This document shows positions 1-12,154 of a stretch of DNA of 64,000 nucleotides, one piece after another. The DNA comes from Dentipellis sp. KUC8613 (taxonomy: Eukaryota; Basidiomycota; Agaricomycetes; Russulales; Hericiaceae), in NCBI GenBank assembly GCA_002286715.1, contig NSJX01000059.1:16186-80185 (forward strand). The letters are read 5' to 3'. The notes under the pieces are model-generated. The model made no database searches. It worked only from the letters and a program-made list of their open reading frames with translations, and had not been told where the DNA came from. The position numbers were made by a program, and so were the translations under genes. Positions within the stretch are counted from its first letter, which is position 1. Each line of letters starts with the position of its first letter.

Positions 1-1115
1 TCTTCCTTTTGGTTGGCTCTGTAGTCCGAATAGTTCATAGTGTGCGGAAGAGGACCGGAGTAGACGGCGAAGTCGGTTTCGCTGCGAACGACGCCCCGTG
101 CGAAGGCGTCGGCGGTTAGTGCGTTTGCGTGCGGGTGGTTCAGGTGGGGTCGCGTGAAGAAGCTCAGGAGGTCGAGCGAGTCGGATGGGGGAGGTGTAGC
201 TCGGAAAAGGAGCGGGCGACTGCAGATTCTCAAGAATCAGTACTTATCCAAGATAGAGTGAGAATTACGCTAACCCTCCTGCACCAGCACCTTCAAAGTT
301 CAAGAAGGCTGCAGTAAGGTTTGCCCAAGGGTGTTTGATGAACCTATGTCACGGACAGGATTGAGGCTCGGTTCAAGGATGCACGACCCAAGCTTACGTC
401 TGAGATCCGTGCAGCCCATCTTCTTCACCGTTGTTGATATTGAACAAAGCAGTTCGCCTTGGGCGATGTTTCGCGAAGTACGAGATCATCTGAATAAGGC
501 TGACAGCGGCCATTCCATCGTCGGTCACCCCAGGCGCGGTGGACACAGAATCGAGATGTGCCGAGAAAAGGATAGCAGCGGCTATCGAAGCCCAGTGTTA
601 TTGCCATGTTCCCCCATTATAGAAGAGGCACGTACACTCATTCGCGTCCTCCAACCCGTCGATCTTCACGAGAACATTGCTGCCCTCAAAATACGCAGCG
701 TGCTTTCCATCGATGAATGACGCGGTAGTTTGACGGTCGTCCTCTACATGAACATGTTTATGGTCCTTCGCTATTTCATTGACGCGGTCGAGGATGTACG
801 CGCGAGCCCGGTCGTTGGCATGAGAGTTATAGGGGCGAGGCCGTGCGGCAATCTACAGCAAACCAACCAAACGTCGCACACGATCTGTCAGAAACAAACG
901 CATTGTGATCCTTTATCGTAGCAGCGAAAAGTACGTACAGTCTGCAAATCCCGAAAAGCCTCCTCCAAGTCTATCCCATACGCCTGCCGCGTATCGTAGT
1001 CTGGTGTCGCAGGAACCTGGTCAGACGCGTACAAACCCGCGTAAATCACGCAATAGAGCACAACGAGCAACAAAGTCGTCGCGGTAGGGCGGTCAGCGAA
1101 GATGTTGTGCGGCAT
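1..1115 (-). CDS. PFF1: Vacuolar membrane protease, M28 zinc peptidase (N-terminal part; 3' end outside window)
   Basis: Five exons on the minus strand. The start ATG at 1115 is followed by a short cytosolic stretch and a membrane helix (TATTLLLVVLYCVIYAGLY, about residues 11-29), as in fungal PFF1-type vacuolar proteases. Splicing joins this to PYNSHANDRARAYIL, then to SAHLDSVSTAPGVTDDG and NNGEEDG, which carry the His-x-Asp zinc ligand, the bridging Asp and the catalytic Glu pair of M28 peptidases, then to AFLNFEGAGAGG. Family knowledge: a multi-pass vacuolar membrane aminopeptidase-like protein with a lumenal M28 domain. The remaining zinc ligand and the C-terminal membrane helices lie beyond base 1, so completeness cannot be judged. 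The start matches the family in having almost no residues before the first helix. Confidence 0.9.
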
Positions 1116-2189
1116 CTTACTTGCACATGGTGAAGAGGAGGTGAGATGTAACTTTATATGTTTGAGTTCGGATGCAAAGTACACAAGCGCCCGTTGACGC
1201 GCCCCTGCAGGCCCCTGCGCAGCTTCGAACTGGCTACGTAACATGAGCGCTAGCTGAGGCTCTCAGAAGGAACACGGCGGTATGTAGCCGGGTCCCTGCA
1301 TCATTATAGTGCATCGAAAGTTGGCCACTGCAGGGACGACATGCAGACCGCAGTGAAATAAAGTGCGTATCGAAGGCGCCACATGGGACCGCCGTACGGT
1401 CCTGTGGGGAGAGAATACGCATGGTACAAAAGCCTGCCACAGTGCCTTGTAGATGACATTTGTCCTTTACAGCATTTTCAGACACAGAATCAGACCACGC
1501 CAAGTAGCAGATTTCCTTTTCGCATATCTGTGATTGTACGGGCGAATTGCCTGAGTGGGGAGGTTGTGGAATCAGGTGCTGCCTCATAGAATTTTAGACG
1601 CACCTGATCTTGCCCGCATTGAAGACCTTGTGTTTTGGTTCGTCTGCGACAAACTGTAGGACTCACCATAAATTCATGCAGGATTATTCCTCGCCTTTCC
1701 TTGCACTTAACCCGAGAATTGCGACCACTAGCAATCGACGTACCATGCATATTCCAACGACAGGTGTTCGGATTGCCCACAAAGATGCCACAAAAAGGCT
1801 GTACGGACAGCCCTTAGCCTAAAGCTAAATTGTGTCTTGTCCTCGAAATTCATGGGCATCCTTTTCTTGTGTCACACGAGTCGATCATCTGTTTCATGCA
1901 CTGAGTAGGAGACACGGGGTGAGAGAAGCGTCGCATTGCTGAGTATCAGTGGTAATGTTGCAATAGGGCACGAGACGGCTTCTTGCCGTCAACATTACCT
2001 GGCATCCTGGCCACGCCTCACCGGATCTGACAAGCGTTTCTACTCGTCACATGCCAGACATCGAGAATTATGGCAGGTAAGACGGGTTCATTAAGTATGA
2101 GAGATGCGATAATATATACTGAGAGCCCGGTGTGAGTAATGGCATGGAGAAGGACGACATTGCACGACCAAGACTCACAAGTGTGTAAA
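1116..2189. other. Intergenic, no supported gene
   Basis: About 1.07 kb between the 5' end of the protease gene and the 3' end of the uL13m gene, both on the minus strand. Reading frames here are short and overlap in all frames, and none shows a family motif or a believable splice pattern. It should hold the protease promoter (1116 upward) and the uL13m 3' UTR. Confidence 0.5.
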
Positions 2190-2802
2190 CTACGGCCGCT
2201 TGGGCAGCGTCCCGTCCTCCCATCTTCGCAGAATGTTCTTCTCGAAGACGCCCATGTCACTGTCCTCAAAGATGCGCAACCGCTCTAGCCGCCTGTCTCG
2301 CAATTTGTTTTTGGGAAGCATGCCCGAGACCGCTTGGCGGATGATCTGACGGACTATTGAGCATACGAAAGCTTCAAGAAGCATCAGGCATACCTCGTCC
2401 GGCTTCTTGTTCATCATGTCCCGGTACTTGATCTCCTTGAGACCACCAGGGAACATGGTGTGCTTCCTGTAAACGATCTGGTCGGCTTTCTTGCCAGTCA
2501 CCTTGATCTGGCGCGCATTCGTGACAATCACGTAGTCTCCGCAGTCCACTGTTCGCCTGGGGTCAGTCTAATTCCACAAAGACAGGATTCGCGACACGTA
2601 CCTCCTGGGTCATAGATAGGTTTATGCTTGCCCATGAGAACCAGCGCTATCCTCTCCGCCAGCTTTCCGAGAATACGCTCGTTCGCGTCCACGTGGTGCC
2701 ATACGCGAGCATAGGCAAGCGCCGTCTGGTGGCATAAACATCAAAAACCCGTTTCCGAGATACATTCGGGACGCGACGTACGTTGCCAATGGCCTGCGAC
2801 AT
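2190..2802 (-). CDS. MRPL23: Mitochondrial large-subunit ribosomal protein uL13m
   Basis: Four exons. Exon 1 encodes only MSQAIGN. Exon 2 starts TALAYARVWHHVDANERILG and runs through LMGKHKPIYDPG. Exon 3 reads DCGDYVIVTNA then KKADQIVYRKHTMFPGG, and the last exon AVSGMLPKNKLRDRRLERL. These are the signature blocks of the L13 ribosomal protein family (the VDANERILGKLA start, the DCGDYV block and the GMLPKNKLR block). About 150 residues, near the usual length for fungal MRPL23. The intron after KKPDE is placed so that IIRQAVSGM follows in frame. The gene is divergent from the DAHP synthase gene with only 247 bp between start codons. Confidence 0.93.
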
Positions 2803-3049
2803 CTCTGCGCTATGTTTTGAGGAAGGTGCGGTTTCGCGGAAAGAGTCGAGCGTCGAGCCAAAACCGCCGAGCGCAGCTTAGTCAGCGTAGCCCTACGCTC
2901 TAGATGCCCTAACCTCAGTCTCGGGGTGCTGATTTTCCTCCTCCGAGTCATCCGAATTATCCATTCACGGCTGCTCTACCTCCTCCCACCATCTATCACC
3001 GGCTCAGTAATCGGATTGTACACCACTACAGGAAGTCTTGTTAGATATC
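2803..3049. promoter_or_regulatory. Short divergent promoter between uL13m and DAHP synthase
   Basis: The two start codons (2802 on minus, 3050 on plus) are 247 bp apart with no other gene between, so both promoters must lie here or overlap. I see no clear TATA element. Inference from gene positions only. Confidence 0.55.
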
Positions 3050-5390
3050 ATGACGGAGACTTGGACCCCGAGCTCTTGGAAGGGCAAACATGCTGCCCAG
3101 GTATGTTTGAATATCACTTTGAATTCGGCGGAACCGCTAAGCTTTAAATGGACTTACTCTAGGATGTGACCTACCCAGACGAGAAACACCTTGCTCGGTA
3201 TGCATACTGTCACCGTATGCGTGCGATGAATTAAACGAGGATGTCAGAGTGTTGTCCAAGATACGGACGCTGCCTCCTCTGGTCATGCCGTCCGAAGTAC
3301 GATCCTTCACCAAGAAGTATTCACAGAAGGCTCATCTCGTTTATTCATGACACAGATCGAGCGTCTCCGGAATCAGCTGAGCTTGGTGCAAAATAACGAG
3401 GCGTTCTTGCTGCACGCAGGAGACTGTGCGGAGAGCTTCGACGCATGCACACATGTAAGAAACATCATTACCTCCTGACAAGCTTCGCGCAATTTACGCA
3501 TGGGCAGGAAAACATCTCAGCAAAGATCGGCCTCATCCTGTCGTTTTCGCTAATTGTCATCTGGGGTGCGCGCCTACCTGTTGTGCGCATGAATTATATT
3601 TCTCTATTCCAAATGGACGTCGGACTTTGCACTGTAGGTTCGCATTGGTCGCATCGCAGGCCAGTACGCAAAGCCGAGAAGTAGTCCTACCGAGAAAATT
3701 GGCGATCGAGAGGTCACGAGCTTCCGGCAAGTCTCGCATGTTCCATTCTATCTTCACTCGAACTGACCTCCCTCAAGAGGTGATAATGTTAATGGGTAAA
3801 TTACGAGCTGCATTTCCTTTGATTGTGCTCACGTCCCCGCAGACTTGACCCTGACGACCGAACCCCTGACCCCGAGCGTCTCCTGAGGTAGTGCGATTCC
3901 TCATCTGCGTGTACGCAGGCAGCTAACCTTCGTTAAGCGCCTACTTCCACTCGACGGCGACCTTGAACCACGTCCGCGGTCTCCTTACATCCGGCTTTGC
4001 ATCTCTCCAGCACCACCACCCGCGCGACTGGTCCCTGACGCACGTCCGCTCCTCCTCGCTACGGTGCGGCCCTTCCACTCAAATTTAACCAAGCACGCCA
4101 TTAACAACCTTTACACATACAGAAAAGAGTTCGAGACCATCACCGAAGGACTAGCCGACGCACTCGACTTCACTCGCACAATCGGCTTCGACTCCGGCCA
4201 CCAGTCCGTCAGCTACGAGCGCGGCGGGCAACGTGGAGTCCTCGGTGAAGTCGATTTCTACACCAGGTTTGCCTTCTCCCATCCCCCCCTCCCTTCACTA
4301 AACCTCACCGGTATGCTTCGACGATCAGCCACGAGGGCCTCATGCTCGACTACGAAGAGGCGCTCACGCGCGAGTTCCCCATCCCGTCGTCCGGGCGCCG
4401 CACGCCGCAGTCCGCCACTGCACCACCCGCGACTGCGTTCTACAACACCTCTGCGCACTTCCTCTGGATCGGCGACCGCACGCGCCAGCTGACGGGCGCG
4501 CATGTGGAGTACTTCCGCGGGATTCGCAACCCGATTGGTGTGAAGGTTGGCCCGACGATGGCTGGGGAGGAGCTTGTGCGGCTGTTGGACAGTGAGTTCT
4601 GACAGTAATATTTCGTAGCCTTTTAGTAACGCATTCCGGAAGTTGTGAATCCCGACCGCGTGAGCGGGAAGGTGACGCTCATCACCCGCTACGGCGCCGG
4701 CAAGGTAATTTATTTCCATTCCATCGGCTGCTGTCTCCGGCCAGTTTCTCACAGCGTAGTAGATCGACAACCACCTCGCAGGACACATCAAAGTCGTCCA
4801 AGAATCCGGCCACCCCGTCATCTGGATCTGCGACCCCATGCATGGAAAGTACGCCTCCTCTTCCACATCCCCCCAGTACCTGCACAGCTCACAATCCACC
4901 GTGTATCCAGCACCCTGACGTCGTCTAGCGGCCTCAAGACGCGGCACTTCGGCACCATCATCAGTGAGCTGACGTCCTGCCTGCGCATCCACGCGGAGAA
5001 CAACTCACGCCTGGGCGGCGTGAGCCTCGAATTTACGGGCGAGCTGAATGACGAGGGGTTCAGTGTCACGGAGTGTGTGGGTGGGAGCATGGAGCTTAGC
5101 GAGGAGCAGCTTGGGTTGAGATACCAGGTAAGTTCATTTGCTGTGCCGTACAGACAGAACATTACTAAATATTGTCGTGTGCGCGTGCAGAGCTTCTGCG
5201 ATCCCAGGCTGAACTTCGAGCAGTCGCTCGGTGAGTTTCGAGAGTCTCCGCCACAGTTTTCATCGTGATTGACCACTATGCAGATGTGGCATTCTTGATC
5301 TCGAATCACTCCAAAAATCAGCGTCGCGGAGCCAAGCATGGGGGAAGCGATGTCTTGTACTCGGAGCTGGGAGGCAAGAGCCCTGCCTAA
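3050..5390 (+). CDS. Class II 3-deoxy-D-arabino-heptulosonate 7-phosphate (DAHP) synthase
   Basis: Condenses phosphoenolpyruvate with erythrose 4-phosphate, the first step of the shikimate pathway. The start at 3050 gives METHWT-type beginning [17 protein letters not shown], typical of class II enzymes. Following exons carry [139 protein letters not shown] and a C-terminus [13 protein letters not shown] ending in TAA at 5388-5390. The metal and substrate motifs (DCAES Cys, GDP-type WICDPMHG His, TECVGG Glu-Cys) are intact. About 460 residues over at least ten exons, as in plant-like class II enzymes. This class is unrelated in sequence to the ARO3/ARO4 class I enzymes. Exon edges near 3180-3300 and 4590-4650 are by inspection. 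Confidence 0.93.
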
Positions 5391-5780
5391 GGGATATATA
5401 ATTGGCGGATAATAAGAGGAATATGCATGTCACGAATGTATACTAGATCTGTTGCCGACTTTGAAGCATGAGTGAATCGGAAATGACACCGTTCCAGCTC
5501 AAGCTCTCGAGCTGAGTAGATTTATGAGGCGTACCTATACCACAAACCACAACCACTACATAAACTTCGGTCTATAGCCCGACCATGACCGGTAATTGGA
5601 GGTGTAACTTGCACTGCGGCCGCTATACTTACCTACCTGCCAGTGAGTCGGTGACTCACCCCCCTCCGAGTCGCCTGACAGGACATCAATCTTGCCTGTG
5701 TCCACTCCCACTGACATCGGCCAAGACGCCAGCGTTGCGACCAGCTCTAGACCAAATCAACGCGCGCTGCGGCCGCGACC
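5391..5780. other. Intergenic between DAHP synthase and ABC protein genes
   Basis: 390 bp holding the DAHP synthase 3' UTR and the promoter of the next gene. No motif or small gene seen. Confidence 0.5.
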
Positions 5781-7915
5781 ATGCCATCAACAAGCCGCCT
5801 GAGTATATCTCACTTGGGCCAGCTTACCACCAGCAAGATTTCCTGTCACCTTCGCACTCATGCCAGCGCCACGGTGAAGCGACGAGCCTACTCCACGACG
5901 AGCAGCGGGTCAAGTAGCACCATCGTTCGGATACCGAAAGCCAATGTCTACCGTTTCGGCGACCCGAATGGCGCGCGACCCGTCCTGCGCGACGTAGATT
6001 GGACGGTTGAGGAAGGAGAGGGTTGGGCTGTTGTTGGGTCGGGGTCAGGGGAGAAGACCGCCCTTCTCGAGGTGAGCACATCCACCCCACATAACACATG
6101 GTCGCGTTATATTCGCACCCTCGGCGTTTTCAAGCCCCATGTCATTGTGCTATGGACTCCCAACCACCGCCTTTCGCGAGTATGAATGCCCATCGCAATA
6201 TCTCACCCCCACCAATTTATAGACTCTCCTCGGAAACATGCGCATCTCCCCGCCCCCTCCAGGCGGGCCCTTCCCCTTCCTCTCCGCCGCGCAGTCCACC
6301 GATCACCCCCCGCGCCCCCTACACGAGCTCGTCTCCCTCGTCTCCTTCGCACACCGGCCCAGCGCGTCCGGGGGCGCGTTCTACGACTACACCGCGCGCT
6401 ACGGCGCCGTGCGCGAGGAGGACCGTATCACGCTGCGCCAGAGCATGTTCCCAGAGGAGTCGGGCCTCGTGCGCGACTCACTCAAGTCGTTCGTCGTCGA
6501 CGAGCACCCGGAGGCGACGAGCGCGGAGGAGGCGGTGGCGCGGCGGGAGCGCGTGCGCCACTTCCAGGAGTGGGTGCGCAAGCTCGACCTGGAGAACCTC
6601 CTGGATCTGCCGTTTGTTGCGCTCAGTAATGGGCAGACGCGCCGCGCGCGGATCGTCAAGGCGTTGTTGGAAAAGCCGGAGATATTGCTTTTGGACGAGC
6701 CCTTGAGTATGTGATTTCCGTGGACGAGATATCTTTAGTTGTGTTCTGACGAAAGACGATAGCGGGCCTCGATGTCAACACTCGCCCGACACTGCTCGCC
6801 CTTCTACACGAGCTGCACGAGTCTCGTAGTCCCCGTGTTATCATGGGCCTGCGCATGCAGGACCCCATTCCTGAGTGGATATCCCACATCGCCCTCGTGG
6901 GCAATGGACGCGTCAGGACGGGCACAAGGGCCACCATTATTGCGGAGATCGAGGAAGAAGAGCGGAGTGCTAGGGAAAGGCTGTACGCGGTCAACGCAGG
7001 AAAGCAAGACGCACACAAGACAGAACAGGCGGTTCACGTGGAGATGCAGAACGTGAACGTCAAGTACCACGAGCGGCATGTAAGCGACTGCGTCTTCACG
7101 ATCCGACCTTTTCATTGACTTTACCAGGTCCTCAAAGACATCAACTGGACGATAAAAGCCGGAGAGCGATGGCATCTGCAAGGGGCGAACGGCAAGTCCG
7201 CCCTCCACCCCTGACCACTAACTGCTAACCACACGTACCCACATCCCCAGGCTCCGGAAAAACAACTCTCATGTCAATGCTCACCGGCGACCACCCGCAA
7301 TCCTACACGCAGCGCGCCCCCGCGTCCGCGCTGACGCTCTTCGGGGCCCCACGGCGCACACACGCGACCGCGACGCTGCGCACGCGCATCGGCGTCGTCT
7401 CCCCGGAGCTGTACAACGCGTGGCCGCGCGCGCGGCCCATGAGCGTGCGCGAGGCCGTCGGGACGGGCTTCGAGGGTGGCTTCGTCCCGCTCGGCGCGGA
7501 CGGGCTCGGCGTCGGGCTGCAGGGCGCGCTCGACGCGGACGAGCGCGCGTGGCGCGAGCGCCGGGTGCAGCACGTCCTCGAGGGCCTCGGGCCCCGCGCG
7601 TGGGGCGACGAGGGCGAGTCGGCGGAGCAGTTCGCCGTGCGGCCGTTTGCGTCGCTGTCGGCGGGCGCGCAGAGCGTCGTGCTGCTGATGCGCGCGCTGG
7701 TTGGGCGTCCGCCGCTCGTGCTGCTCGACGAGGTGTGGTCTGGCATGGACGAGGCGATGGTGCTGGCGGCGCGGCGGTATTTGAAGGAGGGGGATGGAGT
7801 TGGGGAGGAGCAGGCTGTGGTGGTTATTAGCCATTGGGAGGACGAGGTGCCGTGGGGCGCGGAGGAGGGCGTGAAGCGGTTTGTTCTGGAGCAGGGTAAG
7901 GGGCGGGTAGCGTAA
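5781..7915 (+). CDS. Twin-ATPase ABC protein (ModF / yeast YDR061W type), probably mitochondrial
   Basis: Soluble ABC protein with two nucleotide-binding domains and no membrane helices. The N-terminus (residues 1-45, start MPSTSRLSISHL, rich in Arg/Ser/Thr and lacking acidic residues, then RRAYSTTSSG) looks like a mitochondrial presequence. Domain 1: Walker A region VVGSGSGEKTALLE, signature LSNGQTRRARIVKAL, Walker B EILLLDEPLTGLD. Domain 2: LQGANGSGKTTLMSML, signature LSAGAQSVVLLMRAL, Walker B PLVLLDEVWSGMD, H-loop VVISHWEDE. The first Walker A lacks the glycine before the lysine (GEKT rather than GKT). Five or six exons; introns fall after the first Walker A, after the first Walker B and before the second Walker A. 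Yeast YDR061W and bacterial ModF share this architecture; the substrate or partner is unknown. Confidence 0.85.
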
Positions 7916-8900
7916 GGTGTGAGGCGCGTGCATTGTGGGGTGGCTTCTTTGCTGCTGAAGCGCTGACTATCTAGACGACGATATCTACATCCCTGATAGA
8001 TGGATCTTGCAGCATGCGTCAACGTGAGTCGCAACAAAGACCGACCTCGAATCCAGGCCCCGAGTCGTTCAGACGAATTTCGAGAAGCAGGCACTGGATG
8101 CTCATACCTCGTGGTCCGAAGCCAACGCTATGGCTAGAGTTGGTCTGTTGCACAGGGACATCACCGTGGCACCCGACTTTGTCATCGCACACTTATGTCG
8201 AGTCTCGATTCCAGGACAAGCGTGGCGTTCTACTCTACGTGACAGTTGTTTCGGTAATCTGCTGCGCTGCGGTTCGCCACAATTTCAGTAGACCGTTCAC
8301 CGCAGTGCATCGTGTACGTCAAGGATTCTCTTTGAACTGCGGACCATCAGGGGACAGTAGCACCGTCACATGGCTGGATTTTCGTCGTGGCGCGCAGCTG
8401 GTACCAGTAGTTTCGAAGTCGACATCCGCGCGAGTCGGTGGCCTCGATGCCACGATGCTCTGCCCATCGCAAAGCTTTGATCACTACAGGAGACGCCTTT
8501 ACGTGCACAAACAATTAGGTGGATGAATAATCGCAACACATGCTCAAAGACGGCGTTATCGCTGCCTGTTTTATTCCATGTTAGGAACATACACCACCTG
8601 ATTGCCCTTCTGTACGACCGTCCTACAACTGTTCACAAGGCCGTGATTGTTCCGGTTGAGGCAGCAATCAATGTCTTTATCGACGCCGCCGGGATCAATC
8701 GACAACGACTGCCATCTATATCCTAAAGCCTGGGCACGTGGCCCACGCGAACCGTGTAGTATTAAAGACGCGTTTGGTGCTGCGCGTCTCCTCCGCCTTG
8801 TGTATAACACCCACCTCTCTGCACGACGACTCTATACCCCGCCCGCCTCATACCTTCGTAAACTCCGAAGGACTCGCGATATACCCCCGCCACTTAAGCC
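7916..8900. other. Intergenic, no supported gene
   Basis: 985 bp between the ABC gene and the next plus-strand gene. A 170-codon open frame at 8014-8526 has no family motif, odd composition and no promoter context, and I do not accept it. The last 150 bp should contain the promoter of the gene at 8901. Confidence 0.45.
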
Positions 8901-11620
8901 ATGCCCAAACGCGCGAAGACGCCGCCGCCCGCCGACGATGAGCCGCAGTACCTCACCGTCGTCCATCCGTACCCGCTGTGGGCGACGATGGAGCTCATCA
9001 AGGACAAGAAGGACTTCAGCCTATGGCTTGCATGCTGCACGGGTAAGACTGCCCTGTGGAGTTTCTTCTACAAGCCCTCGGTACGTTTCTCGCTTTGCGC
9101 CTCCCACCAAGGGTGGGATTGCGTTGTACCTCTTGCGCGCAGCGTCCATCATACTCAGGCAAATGCTGACGACACTTGAAATTGGTATAGGCGCCGGACA
9201 TGGTGATCATCGAAGTCGATCGTGACTTCGACAATTTCAAAGGTCTGCTCGGCGCGCACCGCTGGTGCGAGTTCTTGAAGAACCCTTCGGAGGAGGAGAA
9301 GAATCAGGTAACGAAGATCTTCTACTGCAAGTATAAGAGCGGCAGGGATGTGCAGAAGCATGGTGCGCATCGTCTGTCTCACGGTCGTTCGCACTGGCTA
9401 ACGTCTGCCACAGGTTGGAAGCAGGTCAATGTCGAAGAACATTGGTTCAATAAATGGAGTCCAAATAATGAGTAAGTACCACTCCATCGCCGTATCGAGT
9501 GCGCGAATGACACGGGTATTCAGCATCATAGCCTATCCATACCCCGAGACGTCCTGGTGCGCCGTTCCGTCGGAGGACGTGACAAGCGAACCTCTCTGCC
9601 GCCCGCTCCCCGTGCGGTCATTCCCACCTCCGCCCAAAGCACCAGCGCCTCCAGGTTAGTAGAAAAGTCGGTGCTTCTCATATTCACGTCTAAAGCCTAT
9701 ACCATAGTCGGCTCGAAGGCGTGGCTCGAGGCCAAAGCTAAGGAAAATGCTCCCGCTGCGCAGCAGCCCGAGAACAACGGGGCTGCCACCGGCAGCTCGG
9801 GCCCGCAAGCTGCTCTCGGCATCGACACGAATGTAGCCAGTGGCGGTGGTAAGAAGAAGAAAAATAAGAAGAAGAAGAATGGCGGCGCAGCTGCCACGAC
9901 GGCGCCTAATTCTCCGCCTGTTGCCTCGCCCATAAGCAGAGCTGCCAGCGAGAATCCTTGTACGTGTTCTTTCCTGTTTCCTATTCCCTCTTGACATGGT
10001 CGCTCTGCAGGGACGACCAGGCCTCCCGCGGCCAAGTCCCGCGCCTCCAGCTCGGTCGCCGCCGCGCCGCCTTCCTCTGTTGGCACCTCGCCTGGCTCTC
10101 CGGCGTGGAGCTCTGCCTCGCCCGCTGGGACCCCTCCTGTCGGCACACCGGTATCCCCGAGCGCTTGGAGCAAATCGCCCAGCTCCATCCTCGGCCCGCC
10201 TCCTGGTCTCGGTTTCGGGCCTCCTCCCGGCATCGGGCGCAAGCCGCCAGCACAGAAGTTCATCTGGAGCGACGATGTGGAGGACGACCAAAGCGAGAGC
10301 CTCCAGTTTGATCTTGGGAGCCAGGCGCGCGGGGGATTCGGTACGGGCCCCGCTGCGGACGCGGGCAGTGATGTGGAGTCGCACGTCGTCACGCGGTCTA
10401 TGGCTAGCGCGAGTCTGGACGACTCCGATTCCGAAGAGGACGTGTTGCCCACCGTGCATTCCATAATCAAGGCTCCCGTGCAGCACGCGATCCCGAAGGG
10501 CAATAATGTGTGGGGCCGCCGCGACGGCGGCGTCGAGGACCGCTACGTCTCCGAGGACGAAGAGGGCAGCTCGGTGTGGCGCGACTACGGCGCGGACAGA
10601 GAGGACAAGCACCTCCCGTGGAAGAACCTCTGCAAGGTGCACGGCATCATCTGCAAGCGGGGCGTCTGCAAGGAGTACGCCATGCAGCAGATGGAGGAGC
10701 GCAAGAAGAAGGAGGCGGAGGAGAGGACGCAGAAGAAGGACCATGCGCGGAGGAAGCGCGAGAAGAGGGAGGCTCAGAAGGAGCAGGGCGGCGGGGACGC
10801 GGGGCCATGGGCCGGCGGACTCTCAGGTAAGCTCTTGATCTCCTTCCTGCGTTTAGTACGGACGATGTGAACATCCGTCGACCGTGACCGTGTTGCGCGC
10901 GGTACGTTCTTCTTGCCCTCGACAGACTCCGACCTAGACATGGACGCAAACGACCAAGACAACGATGACGACGACGACGACGACGACGACTCCGCGTCTG
11001 CCCACACGGACCAAGCCACGCCCAATCCTTGGGAAGAGCCGCCCCCCGTCCAATCTGCCGCCAACCCTTGGTCGCAGCCTCCAGCGAACCCCTGGGGTCA
11101 GGTTCCCGCCGACCCATGGAGCCAACCCGCCGCTCAGACGGGCTGGTCGACCACCCCGAACCAGCCCGCGGACGACGACGCGCGGTCCACCGTGAGCCGC
11201 AGCTCGCAGGCCGCCTGGTGCTACAACGCCACGCCGTGGGACAACGACGGCGCCAGCAGCGTCAGCGCCGCGTCCCGTGCGCCGCGGTCCAAGGCGGCGC
11301 CCTCCCAGCCCGCGGCCGGCAACAACGACGCCGCGAGCGAGGTCGGGAGCGTCAAGAGCTCGCGCAGCAAGGCGTGGTCCGCCGTGTCGACGCCCTGGGA
11401 CGCGCCCGCCCCCGCGGTGCGCAAGCCCGCTCCCAAGAACGCGAAGAACGCGCGGAACAGCCCCGCGGCGCGCCAGCCTGCTGCTGGTAAGACTGACAAG
11501 GCGTGGGGAGCCTGGGATGCCCCCGTGGCCACCAAGTCTGTCGTCAGCGCGGCTGGGAGCGAGCGCGCGAGCAATGTCTCGCACAGCGGGTGGACGAATG
11601 TGTCGCGCGGCCCTTGGTAG
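8901..11620 (+). CDS. Orphan disordered protein with CHCC cluster and tryptophan-repeat tail
   Basis: I do not recognise this protein. The ATG at 8901 opens a small folded-looking region (exons to about 9471: YLTVVHPYPLWATMELIKD, DMVIIEVDRDFDNFKGLLGA, WCEFLKNPSEEEKNQVTKIF, VEEHWFNKWSPNN), followed by a long low-complexity middle: a lysine run (GGGKKKKNKKKKNGG), a Ser/Pro/Ala stretch with GPPPGLGFGPPPGIG, and an acidic stretch. Near 10609-10680 lies PWKNLCKVHGIICKRGVCKE, a C-x2-H-x3-C-x4-C cluster that could bind zinc, followed by a charged helix rich in Lys/Glu (MQQMEERKKKEAEERTQKK). After an intron come an aspartate run and a tail with 13 tryptophans, many as NPW, DPW, TPW or GW. About 780 residues in seven or eight exons; stop TAG at 11618-11620. 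The exon joins near 9520-9720 are the least certain. Confidence 0.75.
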
Positions 11621-12154
11621 ACGGCTCGCACGTCGCCTGCGGCCGTTCACGGTGTATTTTTGAAGGTAAGTGACATCCCTTGCATCCGTCCTGTTTTGTT
11701 TTGTACGACTATCTGTTGTTGTCCTTTCTCGTTCGCTACGTCGCGCTTGTTGTCCTCGCTTGCGTTGTTCTCTGTTATCGCGTCATGAAGTTTGAAGCTG
11801 TACACGCCATCGTTGCCGAACGCACACCCACACATTCACACATCCCCACATACATACCTAAATCAACTGTCTCGTTACCTTGTCCTACGTTCATCGCGAT
11901 CAACCATTGCTATATCCACATATTGACACCACATAAACCAAGAAACCGATGTCTCAGAACACACCGTGTAATACTGTACATAGATATCTGTATCAACAAC
12001 ATTCGTTTGATTTTCAGCGAGCGCAGACTGGCAAATGGGTATAAGCAGTAGATGGAATTACCAGCGAATATCATACACGGGCAAGTAGCATACGGTCCGT
12101 AATCCAACAGCAGCAGCCCAGCAACCGCAACCCACCGTCGCGCCGCAGCCCCAC
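11621..12154. other. Convergent 3' region of the orphan gene and BOS1
   Basis: 534 bp between two stop codons that face each other. T-rich stretches after 11640 and a C/A-rich stretch after 11820 look like untranslated sequence. No gene seen. Confidence 0.5.

Noticed and set aside
7274..8094. Minus-strand frames of 219 and 263 codons opposite the ABC protein gene
   Set aside because: Shadows of a GC-rich coding exon on the plus strand, which has complete Walker A, signature, Walker B and H-loop motifs.
8014..8526. 170-codon plus-strand frame as a gene
   Set aside because: No recognisable block, cysteine-rich in a random way, starts inside the 3' flank of the ABC gene and no promoter is evident.
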